Of a DNA stretch of 64,000 bases, positions 16,064-25,200 are shown piece by piece. The stretch's first letter is position 1. Each line of letters begins with the position of its first letter. The translations under genes were made by a program, and so were the position numbers. Under the pieces are notes generated by a model. That model did not search any database. It was not told where the DNA came from and was given only the letters and a program-made list of their open reading frames with translations. Source of the stretch: Allobosea lathyri (GTDB lineage Bacteria; Pseudomonadota; Alphaproteobacteria; Rhizobiales; Beijerinckiaceae); NCBI RefSeq assembly GCF_900108245.1, contig NZ_FNUY01000007.1:1-64000 (forward strand), read 5' to 3'.

Positions 16064-19000
16064 TCAGCCTTTCGGCTTGCCATAGCCACCCGCCGTCGGC
16101 GTGATCACGGTCACGGCCTCGCCCGCTTCCAGGAAGGTCTGGTCGCTCGGCTTCAACTCATCGACCACGCCCGAAAGCCGCCTGACGAGGGTGCGGCCGA
16201 GTTCGCCGGGCTCGCCGCCCTTCATGCCGAAGGGCCGGACCTTCCGATGCGAGGCGAGGATCGCGCAGTCCATCGCCTTGCGGAACCGGATCGTGCGGCT
16301 GGTGCCGTCGCCCGCGTTCCATTCGCCGCGCCCACCAGAGCCGGCGCGGATGTGGAAATCCTCCAGCACGACGGGGAAGCGCGTCTCCAGGATTTCCGGA
16401 TCGGTCAGGCGCGAATTGGTCATGTGGACATGCACGCCCGACGTCCCGTTGAAACCAGGCCCCGCCGGCGAGCCCGAACAGATCGTCTCGTAATACTGGT
16501 ACTCGTCATTGCCGAAGGTCAGGTTGTTCATCGTGCCCTGCGAAGCCGACATCGCCTCCAGCGCGCCGAACAAGGTGTTGGTGACGGCCTGGCTGACCTC
16601 GACATTGCCGGCGACGACAGCCGCCGGATAATGCGGCGCCAGCATCGACCCTTCCGGCACGATGATCCGGATCGGCCTGAGGCAACCGGCATTCATCGGG
16701 ATCGCGTCATCGACCATGACGCGGAAGACATAGAGCACCGCAGCGCGCGTCACCGGAGCCGGCGCGTTGAAATTATCCTCGCGCTGCGGCGAGGTCCCGG
16801 TGAAATCGACGGTCGCCTCGCGCTTGTCGCGGTCGATCGTGATCTTGACCTTGATCGCGCAGCCCTGGTCCATCGGATAGGTGAATTCGGCATCGTGAAG
16901 CTTTGTCAGGAGCCGCGCGACGCTCTCGGCCGCATTGTCCTGGACATGGCCCATATAGGCCTGGACGACGTCGAGCCCGAAGGAGCGGATCATCTTCCGA
17001 AGTTCAGCCACGCCCTTCTCATTGGCCGCGATCTGCGCCTTCAGATCGTTGACGTTCTGAACGACGTTGCGAACCGGGTAGCGCGCGCCGGTCAGCAGCT
17101 TGACGAGGTCCTCCTCGCAGAAACGGCCCTGATCGACGATCTTGAAATTGTCGATATAGACGCCTTCCTCCTCGATATGCGTCGCCAGCGGCGACATCGA
17201 GCCGGGCGCGACGCCGCCGACATCGGCATGATGGCCGCGGCTCGCGACCCAGAACAGAATGTCCTTGTCTTCGTCGTCGAAGACCGGCGTGCAGACGGTG
17301 ATGTCGGGCAGATGCGTGCCGCCATTATAGGGCGCGTTCAGGCAATACACGTCGCCCGGCTTGATCACCGGATTGTTCTTGATGACGGTCTCGACCGACT
17401 TGTCCATCGATCCCAGATGCACCGGCATATGCGGGGCGTTGGCGACCAGTGATGCAGTGGTGTCAAACACGGCGCAGGAGAAATCCAGCCGCTCCTTGAT
17501 GTTCACGGAATAGGCGGTGTTCTGCAGCGTCACGCCCATCTGCTCGGCGATCGACATGAACAGGTTGTTGAAGATCTCGAGCATGACGGGATCGGCCTTG
17601 GTGCCGATCGCCGCGTTCTGGACGAGCGCCTTGGCCCGCACCAGCACGAGGTGATCCTTGGGCGTCAGACGGGCGCTCCAGCCCTCCTCGACCACCACGG
17701 TCTGATTCGGCTCGATGATGATAGCGGGCCCCGCCACGCTCTGGCCGGGGCTGATCGCCTCGCGCCGCACGATCGCGGCCTCATGCCACTGCCCCCGGGA
17801 GAACAGCCGCGTGCGCTCGGCAGCAACCGGCTCGCCTGCGGTCTCGGGCGCCGAGGCCTCCTCGAACTTGGCTCCGCCGCCGACGGCCTCGACCTCGACC
17901 GCCTCAACGACGAGCGCCTTGGTCTCGTCCATGAAGCCGAAACGCGCCTTATGAGCGAGCTGGAAGGCCTGCCTCATCTCGTCCCGCGTTCCCGCCGCGA
18001 TCGCGATGGCCGTGTCGGTGCCGGCATAGCGGATATGAGCCCTGACATGGATCGCGATCACATCGTCGGGCACGCCCTGCCCGGTCAGCTCAGTGCGCGT
18101 CTCGGCCGCAAGCCTGTCGGAAACCGCAGCGATCGCCGCCTTCGCCTCGCCATCGAGCGGCACATCGAGCGCGGCCGTCCGCGTCGAGCGGATTTCGGCG
18201 AGCCCCATGCCATAGGCCGAAAGCAGGCCGGAGAAGGGATGCAGCAGCACCGTCTTGATGCCCAGCGCGTCGGCTACGAGACAGGCATGCTGCCCGCCCG
18301 CACCGCCAAAGGAATTCAGCGCATAGCGGGTGATGTCATAGCCGCGCTGGACCGAGATCTTCTTGATCGCCTCGGCCATGTTGGCGACCGCGATCTGGAT
18401 GAAGCCGTCGGCGACCTCCTCGGCCGAGCGCCCGTCGCCGACCTCGGCCGCGAGCGTCGCGAACTTCGCCTTGACCATCTCGACATCGAGCGGCTGGTCA
18501 TGGCTTTCGCCGAAGATCGACGGGAAATAGCCCGGGATCAGCTTGCCGACCATGACGTTCGCGTCGGTCACGGCAAGCGGGCCGCCGCGGCGGTAGGCGG
18601 CGGGGCCTGGATTGGCGCCGGCTGAATCCGGCCCGACGCGGAAACGCGCGCCGTCATAATGCAGGACCGAGCCGCCGCCGGCCGCAACCGTATGGATCAG
18701 CATCATCGGCGCGCGCATCCGCACGCCCGCGACCTCGGTCTCGAAGGCGCGCTCATATTCGCCGTCGAAATGGGCGACGTCGGTCGAGGTCCCGCCCATG
18801 TCGAAGCCGATAACCTCAGCGAAGCCGGCCGAGCGCCCGGTTTCGGCAAGGCCGACGACGCCGCCGGCGGGGCCTGAGAGAATGGCATCCTTGCCCTGAA
18901 AGAGTTCGGCTGCGGTGAGACCGCCCGAGGACATCATGAACATCAGCCGCGCGCCGGTGCGGGCGATGTCGAGTTCTTCGGAGACCTGCGCGACATAGCG

Positions 19001-19663
19001 GCCGAGGATCGGCGAGAGATAGGCATCGACCACGGCGGTATCGCCACGTCCGACCAGCTTGATCAGCGGCGAGACCTCATGGCTGACGGAAACCTGCGGA
19101 AAACCGATCTCGCGGGCGATGCGGGCTGCAACCTGCTCATGCGCGGGATAGCGATAGGCATGCATGAAGACGATGGCGACGGCGCGGAAACCGGCATCGA
19201 ACTGGGCTTGCAGCGCGCTGCGGATCGCCGCCTCGTCGGGAACGCGCTCGACCTCGCCATCGGCCAGCACGCGCTCGTCGATCTCCACGACATCGTCATA
19301 GAGCTGCTCGGGCTTGATGATCTCCTTGGCGAAAATATCGGGCCGCGCCTGGTAGCCGATGCGCAGCGCGTCCCTGAACCCCTTGGTCGTGACCAGCAGC
19401 GTGCGGTCGCCCTTGCGCTCCAGCAGCGCATTGGTCGCGACAGTCGTGCCCATGCGGACCTCGCCGACCAGCCCGGCGGGGATCGCCTCGCCGGCCTTCA
19501 GGCCGAGATGGTCGCGGATGCCTTGCACGGCAGCGTCGCGATAGGCGCCCGGATTCTCGGACAGCAGCTTCCTGGCGTGAAGCTTGCCTGTGAGATCGCG
19601 GCCGATCACGTCGGTGAAAGTGCCGCCACGATCGATCCAGAAGTCCCAACGCCCCGTCGTCAT
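16064..19663 (-). CDS. Hydantoinase A/B fusion, probable ATP-dependent 5-oxoprolinase
   Basis: This 1199-residue protein joins a HyuA-type ATPase half ([13 protein letters not shown] near residue 8, [16 protein letters not shown] near 300, [19 protein letters not shown] near 460) to a HyuB half beginning with [20 protein letters not shown] near 680 and containing [18 protein letters not shown]. The single-chain layout and length match 5-oxoprolinase, which opens 5-oxoproline to glutamate using ATP; N-methylhydantoin activity is the main alternative. ATG 19663 has GGGGAG upstream. It is divergent from a TRAP transporter that probably imports its substrate. Confidence 0.88.
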   Translation of the reverse strand: MTTGRWDFWIDRGGTFTDVIGRDLTGKLHARKLLSENPGAYRDAAVQGIRDHLGLKAGEAIPAGLVGEVRMGTTVATNALLERKGDRTLLVTTKGFRDALRIGYQARPDIFAKEIIKPEQLYDDVVEIDERVLADGEVERVPDEAAIRSALQAQFDAGFRAVAIVFMHAYRYPAHEQVAARIAREIGFPQVSVSHEVSPLIKLVGRGDTAVVDAYLSPILGRYVAQVSEELDIARTGARLMFMMSSGGLTAAELFQGKDAILSGPAGGVVGLAETGRSAGFAEVIGFDMGGTSTDVAHFDGEYERAFETEVAGVRMRAPMMLIHTVAAGGGSVLHYDGARFRVGPDSAGANPGPAAYRRGGPLAVTDANVMVGKLIPGYFPSIFGESHDQPLDVEMVKAKFATLAAEVGDGRSAEEVADGFIQIAVANMAEAIKKISVQRGYDITRYALNSFGGAGGQHACLVADALGIKTVLLHPFSGLLSAYGMGLAEIRSTRTAALDVPLDGEAKAAIAAVSDRLAAETRTELTGQGVPDDVIAIHVRAHIRYAGTDTAIAIAAGTRDEMRQAFQLAHKARFGFMDETKALVVEAVEVEAVGGGAKFEEASAPETAGEPVAAERTRLFSRGQWHEAAIVRREAISPGQSVAGPAIIIEPNQTVVVEEGWSARLTPKDHLVLVRAKALVQNAAIGTKADPVMLEIFNNLFMSIAEQMGVTLQNTAYSVNIKERLDFSCAVFDTTASLVANAPHMPVHLGSMDKSVETVIKNNPVIKPGDVYCLNAPYNGGTHLPDITVCTPVFDDEDKDILFWVASRGHHADVGGVAPGSMSPLATHIEEEGVYIDNFKIVDQGRFCEEDLVKLLTGARYPVRNVVQNVNDLKAQIAANEKGVAELRKMIRSFGLDVVQAYMGHVQDNAAESVARLLTKLHDAEFTYPMDQGCAIKVKITIDRDKREATVDFTGTSPQREDNFNAPAPVTRAAVLYVFRVMVDDAIPMNAGCLRPIRIIVPEGSMLAPHYPAAVVAGNVEVSQAVTNTLFGALEAMSASQGTMNNLTFGNDEYQYYETICSGSPAGPGFNGTSGVHVHMTNSRLTDPEILETRFPVVLEDFHIRAGSGGRGEWNAGDGTSRTIRFRKAMDCAILASHRKVRPFGMKGGEPGELGRTLVRRLSGVVDELKPSDQTFLEAGEAVTVITPTAGGYGKPKG

Positions 19664-19710
19664 AGCGAGTGCTCCCCTTGGCTCCGGCCTGCGGGCAGAA
19701 GCTATCTGAC

Positions 19711-19766
19711 GTTTCATCGATAAATCGTCGATGACTTGTTGACAAGGCGGATTCGCCGGCTACGAT
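19711..19766. promoter_or_regulatory. Operator/promoter region between oxoprolinase and TRAP operon
   Basis: A perfect inverted repeat TCATCGA-N7-TCGATGA (19714-19734) is followed at once by CTTGTTGACAAG, which has 5-bp inverted arms and looks like a GntR-type site. On the plus strand TTGACA (19739-19744), 16 bases, and TACGAT (19761-19766) make a sigma-70-like promoter, probably for the TRAP operon. Overlap with the repeats suggests control by the nearby regulator or another factor. Confidence 0.5.
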
Positions 19767-19824
19767 CCTGATTGTGGCTGGAACATGGCTGAGGGGCCAG
19801 GCTGGCTTGAATAGGGAGGATGCG

Positions 19825-20097
19825 ATGACGGATGCGGTTCTGGCAATCGGGCAGATGCGGCGTGGCGGCAGCTACTCAGAACACAGCCCTCACCTTGAGG
19901 AGTCCATGCTTTCAGCGGCTTGGACATTCGCGAAAAAAGCGCCGTCATCCCGGGCGAAGCGTAGCGCAGACCCGGGACCCATTCCCGAACTTTACCGGCA
20001 GGCGCTCCGGAATGGATCCCGGGTCTCCCTTCGGTCGCCCGGGATGACGGCGCGGGTTGAGGGAAGCGAACCGTTCATGTCGGGAGCCCGGCCATGA
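19825..20097 (+). CDS. Small ORF before dctQ, with an embedded palindromic repeat
   Basis: This 90-codon frame starts at ATG 19825 after a very strong ribosome site (AGGGAGGA, 19813-19820) and 60 bp past the promoter candidate. Its stop overlaps the dctQ ATG (ATGA), as in coupled genes. However, about 35 codons in the middle are supplied by the interspersed palindrome at 19944-20048, and the peptide matches nothing I know. It may be the remnant of a leader or transporter gene interrupted by the repeat in frame, or a leader ORF that couples translation to dctQ. Confidence 0.4.
   Translation: MTDAVLAIGQMRRGGSYSEHSPHLEESMLSAAWTFAKKAPSSRAKRSADPGPIPELYRQALRNGSRVSLRSPGMTARVEGSEPFMSGARP
19944..20048. 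repeat. Interspersed palindrome, GTCATCC/GGATGAC family
   Basis: The unit starts GTCATCCCGGGCGAAGCG and ends TCGCCCGGGATGAC, with the inner pair GACCCGGGACCCATTCC and GGAATGGATCCCGGGTC. It lies inside the small frame before dctQ, without stopping it. Confidence 0.92.
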
Positions 20098-20642
20098 TCC
20101 GCCGCTCGCTCGACGCGCTTTATCTCTTCTCCGGCTATGCCGCCGGGATGTTCCTCATCGCGATCTTCGTCCTGATGATGGCGCTGTCGCTCGGCCGCGA
20201 GATCGGCTTCAACATTCCGGCCGGCGATGATTTCACCTCCTGGTGCATGGCCGCGATGGCGTTTCTGGGCCTCGCCCACACCTTCAAGTCAGGCGACATG
20301 ATCCGCGTCGGCCTGCTGATCGACCGGTTCAAGGGCCGCACGCGCTGGGTCTTCGAGACCTTCTCGCTGGTGCTCGGCCTCGGCTTCGTCGGCTTCTTCG
20401 CCTGGCACGCGGTCATCATGACCTGGCAGTCCTACGCCTTCAACGATGTCGCCGGCGGCGTCGTGGCGATGCCGATGTGGATCCCGCAGCTCGGCTATTC
20501 CGGCGGGCTGGTGATCCTGTTCATCGCCTTCGTCGACGAGTTCGTCCATGTCGTCCTGCGCGGCCTCGAACCCCGCTACGAAAAGCCGCCAGCGCAATCG
20601 GACGAGGAAATCGTCGAACGCGCCATGGCGAGCGGAGTCTGA
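20094..20642 (+). CDS. TRAP transporter, small permease (DctQ type)
   Basis: Four membrane helices are seen (YLFSGYAAGMFLIAIFVLMMA at the start; FTSWCMAAMAFLGLAHTF; FETFSLVLGLGFVGFFAW; LGYSGGLVILFIAFVDEFV), the usual DctQ count in 182 residues. DctQ partners the large permease in sodium-driven uptake of organic acids. GGGAG precedes the ATG, which overlaps the stop of the small upstream ORF. The dctM and dctP genes follow closely. Confidence 0.9.
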   Translation: MIRRSLDALYLFSGYAAGMFLIAIFVLMMALSLGREIGFNIPAGDDFTSWCMAAMAFLGLAHTFKSGDMIRVGLLIDRFKGRTRWVFETFSLVLGLGFVGFFAWHAVIMTWQSYAFNDVAGGVVAMPMWIPQLGYSGGLVILFIAFVDEFVHVVLRGLEPRYEKPPAQSDEEIVERAMASGV

Positions 20643-20647
20643 GCGAC

Positions 20648-21955
20648 ATGGCGATGATCGAGATTTCCGGCCTTCTGCTGCTCCTGCTGACGGTTTTTCT
20701 CGCCGGCGGCGTCTGGATCGCCATTTCGCTGATGGCCTGCGGCTGGGTCGCCATGCAGTTCGTCGGCGGCGGCATTCCGGCCGGTTCCGTGCTGGCGACG
20801 ACGATCTGGGGCAACAGCGCCTCCTGGACGCTTGCCGCGCTGCCGCTCTTCATCTGGATGGGCGAAATCCTCTACCGGACCAAGCTCTCGGAGGAGATGT
20901 TCAGGGGCCTCGCGCCCTGGCTGAACTGGCTTCCCGGCCGGCTGATGCATGTCAATGTGCTCGCCTGCGGCATTTTCGGCTCCGTCTCGGGCTCCTCGGC
21001 CGCGACCTGCGCCACCGTCGCCAAGATCGCCCTGCCCGAGCTGAAGAAGCGCGGCTATGACGAGAAGCTCGCGCTCGGCTCGCTTGCCGGTGCCGGGACG
21101 CTCGGTATCCTGATCCCGCCTTCGATCACCATGGTGGTCTATGCGGTCGCCGCCAACGTCTCGATCATCCAGATCTTCCTCGCCGGCTTCCTGCCCGGCC
21201 TGCTCGTGATGGTGCTGTATTCCGGCTATATCGCCATCTGGCACCTGCTGAACCCGTCGAAAGCGCCGCCGCGCGAGCCGTCGATGCCGTTCCGCGAAAA
21301 GCTGCGGGAATCGACCCAGCTCATTCCCTGCATGCTGCTGATCGCGCTGGTCTTCCTTTCCTTGCTGCTGGGCTGGGCGACCGCGACCGAATGCGCGGCT
21401 TGGGGCGTCCTCGGCTCGTTCGGCATCGCCTGGTGGTCGGGCACACTGACCCGGGACGCCTTCTGGCAGAGCGTGATGGGCACCACCCGGATCACCTGCA
21501 TGATCATGCTGATCCTGGCCGGCGCCTCCTTCATGTCGACCTCGATGGCCTATACCGGCATTCCGCTGGCGCTGGCCGAATGGGTCGATAGCCTGCACCT
21601 GTCGCCCTATGCGCTGATCGCAGCGCTCACCGTGATGTACATCGTGCTCGGCACGGCGCTCGACGGCATCTCGATGATCGTGCTGACGACCGCGATCGTG
21701 ATTCCGATGATCAAGACGGCCGGCTTCGACCTGGTCTGGTTCGGCATCTTCCTCGTGCTGATCGTCGAGATGGCCGAGGTGTCGCCGCCGGTGGGTTTCA
21801 ACCTCTTCGTCCTGCAGACCATGTCGGGCAAGGACTCCAATACCGTCGCGCTTGCCGCCCTGCCGTTCTTCTTTCTGCTGGTCGCCGCCGTGGCGATCAT
21901 CACGATCTTCCCGCAGATCGTGATGTATTTACCCGAACTCGCCTTTCCGAAATGA
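20648..21955 (+). CDS. TRAP transporter, large permease (DctM type)
   Basis: This 435-residue hydrophobic protein is the transport channel. Family-typical stretches are FGSVSGSSAATCATVAKIALPELKKRGYD-like (split here at residues near 115-140), AGTLGILIPPSITMVVYAV, and EMAEVSPPVGFNLFVLQTM near the C-terminus. ATG 20648 is chosen, five bases after the dctQ stop; upstream frame has no initiation signal. Its stop overlaps an alternative dctP start. It belongs to one operon with dctQ and dctP. Confidence 0.92.
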   Translation: MAMIEISGLLLLLLTVFLAGGVWIAISLMACGWVAMQFVGGGIPAGSVLATTIWGNSASWTLAALPLFIWMGEILYRTKLSEEMFRGLAPWLNWLPGRLMHVNVLACGIFGSVSGSSAATCATVAKIALPELKKRGYDEKLALGSLAGAGTLGILIPPSITMVVYAVAANVSIIQIFLAGFLPGLLVMVLYSGYIAIWHLLNPSKAPPREPSMPFREKLRESTQLIPCMLLIALVFLSLLLGWATATECAAWGVLGSFGIAWWSGTLTRDAFWQSVMGTTRITCMIMLILAGASFMSTSMAYTGIPLALAEWVDSLHLSPYALIAALTVMYIVLGTALDGISMIVLTTAIVIPMIKTAGFDLVWFGIFLVLIVEMAEVSPPVGFNLFVLQTMSGKDSNTVALAALPFFFLLVAAVAIITIFPQIVMYLPELAFPK

Positions 21956-21990
21956 TGCCGCATCAACAACAAGGGAACGGAGAAAACTCG

Positions 21991-23001
21991 ATGACCTGCC
22001 AGAGCTTTACAAAAAGAATGACGATCCGCAGCCTGCTCGCGATCGGCGTCGCCGCCGGCACGCTGGCGCTGGGCGCAACCGGCGCCGCGGCACAGGCCAA
22101 GTGGAACCTGCCCGCCGCCTATCCGGCCGACAATCCCCACAGCGAGAACCTCGTCGCCTTCGCGAAGGATGTCGAGGCCGCGACCGGCGGCAAGCTGGCG
22201 ATCACGGTCCATGCCAACGCCTCGCTGTTCAAGGCGCCGGAGATCAAGCGCGCCGTCCAGACGGGCCAAGCGCAGATGGGCGAAGTGCTGATGTCGGTCC
22301 ATGAGAACGAGGACCCGATCTTCGGCATCGACGTGGTGCCGTTCCTGGCGACCAGCTTCGCCGACTCGATGAAGCTCTACAAAGCCTCGAAGGCCGCCGT
22401 CGAGAAGAAGCTCGACAGCCAGGGCGTCAAGCTCCTGTTCATGGTCCCCTGGGCGCCCCAGGGCGTCTATACCAAGAAGGAGATCAACACGATCGAGGAC
22501 ATGAAGGGCCTGAAATGGCGCTCATACAATGTCGGCACGACGCGTCTGGGCGAGTTGCTCGGCATGCAGTCGGTCACGATCCAGGCCGCCGAACTGCCGC
22601 AGGCCCTGGCGACCGGTGTGGTCAACTCCTTCATGTCCTCGGGCGGCACCGGCTATGACAGCAAGGTCTGGGAGTCGCTGACCAATTTCTACGACGTCCA
22701 GGCCTGGATCCCCAAGAATGCGACCTTCGTCAACAAGGCGGCTTTTGACGCGCTCGACAAGCCGACGCAGGAGGCAATCCTCAAGGCGTCCGCCGCAGCC
22801 GAGGCGCGCGGCTGGAAGGCCTGGGAGGACAAGACCAACTGGTATCTGAACGAGCTCAAATCAAAGGGCATGAAGGTGCAGGCGCCCACGCCGGCCCTGG
22901 CGGCAGGCTTCAAGAAGGCCGGCGAGACGCTCACCGCCGACTGGCTGAAGAAGGCCGGCGCGGACGGCCAGGCCGTCGTCGACGCCTATAAGAAAATGTG
23001 A
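21991..23001 (+). CDS. TRAP transporter, periplasmic solute-binding protein (DctP type)
   Basis: A signal peptide (MTIRSLLAIGVAAGTLALGATGAAAQA) precedes the mature protein starting AKWNLPAAYPADNPHSENL. Blocks such as FGIDVVPFLATSFADSMKLY, VPWAPQGVYTKKEINTIEDM and MKGLKWRSYNVGTTRLGELLG are typical of DctP/TAXI-like binders. ATG 21991 is preferred because GGAG stands eight bases before it; ATG 22018 is also possible. Unlike most operons the binder gene is last. The ligand is probably an organic acid such as 5-oxoproline, judged only from the neighbouring oxoprolinase. Confidence 0.92.
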   Translation: MTCQSFTKRMTIRSLLAIGVAAGTLALGATGAAAQAKWNLPAAYPADNPHSENLVAFAKDVEAATGGKLAITVHANASLFKAPEIKRAVQTGQAQMGEVLMSVHENEDPIFGIDVVPFLATSFADSMKLYKASKAAVEKKLDSQGVKLLFMVPWAPQGVYTKKEINTIEDMKGLKWRSYNVGTTRLGELLGMQSVTIQAAELPQALATGVVNSFMSSGGTGYDSKVWESLTNFYDVQAWIPKNATFVNKAAFDALDKPTQEAILKASAAAEARGWKAWEDKTNWYLNELKSKGMKVQAPTPALAAGFKKAGETLTADWLKKAGADGQAVVDAYKKM

Positions 23002-23029
23002 CGAGTAGAATACCCGGTCTCGACGTAAA

Positions 23030-23209
23030 GGCGCGGGGAACCCTCTCCTGTAAGGAGAGGGCAGGGTGAGGTGTCGGCCGCTTTGACACTTCGGCTGAGA
23101 CCTCACCGGCCCCGCCCCAAGAACCCACGTGGTCCAAAAACCCAAATGGTCCAAGGACCTACACCTCACCCCTGCCCCTCTCCTTACAGGAGAGGGGTTC
23201 CCCGCGCCT
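23030..23209. repeat. Long inverted repeat, possible terminator of the TRAP operon
   Basis: The left arm GGCGCGGGGAACCCTCTCCT through GGGTGAGGTGT pairs with the right arm ACACCTCACCC through GGTTCCCCGCGCC, about 55 bp each, around a 70-bp centre. A TTTT run follows the right arm, so read-through from dctP could stop here. Inside each arm a smaller hairpin, CTCTCCTGTAAGGAGAG, is also present. Confidence 0.85.
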
Positions 23210-23223
23210 TTTCGGTGTAAATC

Positions 23224-23754
23224 GTGCCCATTCCCTCCATGTCCATTGACGACCTCGGCCCGATCGTCTCCTCCGGCCACCTCGCCTCGGGCGCGATGCC
23301 GGCCGCGTCGGAGTTTGAATTCGCGCTCAGCATGACCGTGCATGCCTTTCATCGCTGGATGGTGCGCTGCATGGCCGCCGCCGGCGTGCCCGATCTGTCG
23401 CCGCTCGACGTGCTCGTGCTGCACAACGTCAATCACCGGGCAAAGCCCAAGCGCCTCGCCGATATCTGCCTCGTCCTCAATATCGAGGACACCCATGTCG
23501 TGAACTACTCGCTCAAGAAGCTCGAACGGCTGAAGCTCCTGAAGGGCGGTCGCAAGGGCAAGGAGAAGACCGTCGCGGTCACGCCGGCCGGCGAGGATGC
23601 CTGCAAGCGTTACGCGCAAATCCGCGAACAGCTTCTGGTCAAGTCGGTGCTCGCGACCGGCATGGAGCCGGCACGCCTATCCGAGATCGCCGCCACGATG
23701 CGCTCGCTTTCGGGGCAGTATGATCAGGCGGCGCGAGCAGCAGCGAGCCTGTGA
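23224..23754 (+). CDS. Winged-helix (MarR-like) transcriptional regulator
   Basis: The protein has a winged-helix core: LSPLDVLVLHNVNHRAKPKR, the recognition region LADICLVLNIEDTHVVNYSLKKLERLKLL, and a basic wing KGGRKGKEKTVAVTPAG. It matches the winged-helix DNA-binding/MarR_2 group often found beside organic-acid transporters. GTG 23224 and ATG 23239 are both possible starts; the conserved part begins near EFEFALSMTVHAFHRWMVRC. Its position after dctP suggests control of the TRAP and oxoprolinase genes through the repeats at 19711-19745. Confidence 0.85.
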   Translation: MPIPSMSIDDLGPIVSSGHLASGAMPAASEFEFALSMTVHAFHRWMVRCMAAAGVPDLSPLDVLVLHNVNHRAKPKRLADICLVLNIEDTHVVNYSLKKLERLKLLKGGRKGKEKTVAVTPAGEDACKRYAQIREQLLVKSVLATGMEPARLSEIAATMRSLSGQYDQAARAAASL

Positions 23755-23772
23755 ATCACCGGCGCGCGCCGC

Positions 23773-24168
23773 TCAGGGCAGATTGAGCTGCCACGACACT
23801 CCGAAGCGATCGTTCAGCCAGCCGAAACGGCGGCTGAAACCATAGTTCGAAAGCGGCATCAGGAACTGGCCGCCATCGCCCAGCGCTGTTGCAAGCTCCT
23901 CGATCTCCGCCTCGTCCGAACAGGTCAGAAAGAACGAAACCGACGGCGTGAAGCTGAAATCATGCTTCACGAAGCTGTCGCTGGCCATCACCGGCATGCC
24001 GGCGATCGTAGCAGTAGCCAGTATGACCGAGCCTTCGGGCCCCGGCCCGCCAGCCCCATAACGGTTGATCGAGAGGATTTCGCTGCCCGGCACGACAGAG
24101 ACATAGAAGGCGAGCGCCTCCTCGGCCCGGCCCTCAAACATCAGAAACGTCGCAGCGCTGATCGTCAT
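23773..24168 (-). CDS. VOC family protein (PhnB-like)
   Basis: This 131-residue protein has the glyoxalase/bleomycin-resistance fold signature of PhnB-like proteins: FLMFEGRAEEALAFYVSVVPGSEILSI split by the family's usual strand pattern, then FSFTPSVSFFLTC and the C-terminal YGFSRRFGWLNDRFGVSWQL. Its role is unknown. Its ATG overlaps the stop of the SRPBCC gene by four bases, making it the last gene of a three-gene unit under the ArsR regulator. Confidence 0.9.
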   Translation of the reverse strand: MTISAATFLMFEGRAEEALAFYVSVVPGSEILSINRYGAGGPGPEGSVILATATIAGMPVMASDSFVKHDFSFTPSVSFFLTCSDEAEIEELATALGDGGQFLMPLSNYGFSRRFGWLNDRFGVSWQLNLP

Positions 24169-24722
24169 GGCTCACCGTCCGTCGCGTCCGACGTTGCATA
24201 ACGCGCCGCGTATTCGGCATCCAGCTTCGCATGATTGGCCCAGAAGGCACGCCGCGGCTGCCCGGCCAGAATATCCTCGAGAATGCCGAGATGAACGTGC
24301 CAGCCACCGGAAACGCTCTGCATCGCCTTTGTGTCGGCGAGTTTGCGATGGGTCAGGACGAGCAACACCTTTCCATCCTTTGGCGTCAGCTCGAAAGTAA
24401 CCTCCGAAGGCGGATTGCCGCCATCATCCCAGGTTAAGCCGAGCACATGCGGCGGCTCGTAGCGGGTGATCGTGCCGACGCTCAGGAAACCGTTCTCGTT
24501 CATCTCGCGATAAGCCTCAGGCGGGGCCTCGTCGGTGATGTTGGAATGCTTGAACAACATCTTCGTCTCGCCGCCGACTCTCAGGTCGAACTCGCCGCCG
24601 GCCAGCCAGGTGCTGCGCTTGTCGGATTCAGTGAGATAGGCCCAGACCCGCTCGATCGGCCCCTGCACCAGCCGTTCAAACCGGACCGCACCGCTTTCCA
24701 GGACCACGCCATACTCGCTCAT
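24165..24722 (-). CDS. SRPBCC/AHSA1-domain protein
   Basis: The fold is shown by RLVQGPIERVWAYLTESDKRSTWLAGG at residues 14-40, MLFKHSNITDEAP, GTITRYEPPHVLGLTWDD and VLLVLTHRKLAD, the pattern of AHSA1-type ligand-binding proteins. Such proteins are commonly encoded with an ArsR regulator and a PhnB-like protein, as here. ATG 24722 overlaps the ArsR stop (ATGA). Ligand and physiological role are unknown. Confidence 0.9.
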   Translation of the reverse strand: MSEYGVVLESGAVRFERLVQGPIERVWAYLTESDKRSTWLAGGEFDLRVGGETKMLFKHSNITDEAPPEAYREMNENGFLSVGTITRYEPPHVLGLTWDDGGNPPSEVTFELTPKDGKVLLVLTHRKLADTKAMQSVSGGWHVHLGILEDILAGQPRRAFWANHAKLDAEYAARYATSDATDGEP

Positions 24723-25042
24723 CACGCCTCTCCCTCACCCGAAACGGGTTTTTCCAGTTCCTGTTCCAGCCCATCGAGCCGAGCGCCCCAGAAGCCCCGG
24801 ACCTTGCGCACCCAGGCGTCGAACGCATCGAGCCCGGCAGGATCGAGCCGGTAGATCCGCCGCTGCCCCCTCACCTCCACGCTGACCAGCCCGGCTTCCT
24901 TCAGCACCTTGAGATGCTGGGAGATTGCGGGAGCGCTGATGCTGAACCGCGCGGTGATCTCGCCGGCACCAAGCGGGGCCTCGCCGAGCATCTCGACGAT
25001 GCGGCGGCGCGTGGGATCGGCAAGGGCAATGAAACGGTCCAT
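24722..25042 (-). CDS. ArsR-family transcriptional regulator
   Basis: The 106 residues form a winged helix: MDRFIALADPTRRRIVEMLG, ITARFSISAPAISQHLKVLKEAGLV and the wing RGQRRIYRLDPAGLDAFDAW. Metal-binding cysteines are absent, so this is the non-metal type that heads ArsR/SRPBCC/PhnB operons. It likely represses its own operon. ATG 25042 is the start of the conserved MDRFIALADPTRR; the frame upstream has no ribosome site. Confidence 0.92.
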   Translation of the reverse strand: MDRFIALADPTRRRIVEMLGEAPLGAGEITARFSISAPAISQHLKVLKEAGLVSVEVRGQRRIYRLDPAGLDAFDAWVRKVRGFWGARLDGLEQELEKPVSGEGEA

Positions 25043-25200
25043 GCCCCAATAATTCGCCGTTAGCTTAATTAAGTCAATCCAGAAATAAAGTCCCAACCTC
25101 GACTGCGTCCAGCGCGGGCGGTGCCGCGCCCTGCGGCACTTGCCTCAGGATGAGGCATGCGCGAAAGCAGCGAACCGTTCCGGATACCGCCACGCCAGCC

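Noticed and set aside
14407..16104. Plus-strand frame of 565 codons over the RraA-like and SDR genes
   Set aside because: Spans two well-supported minus-strand genes and their spacer; no domain, no ribosome site.
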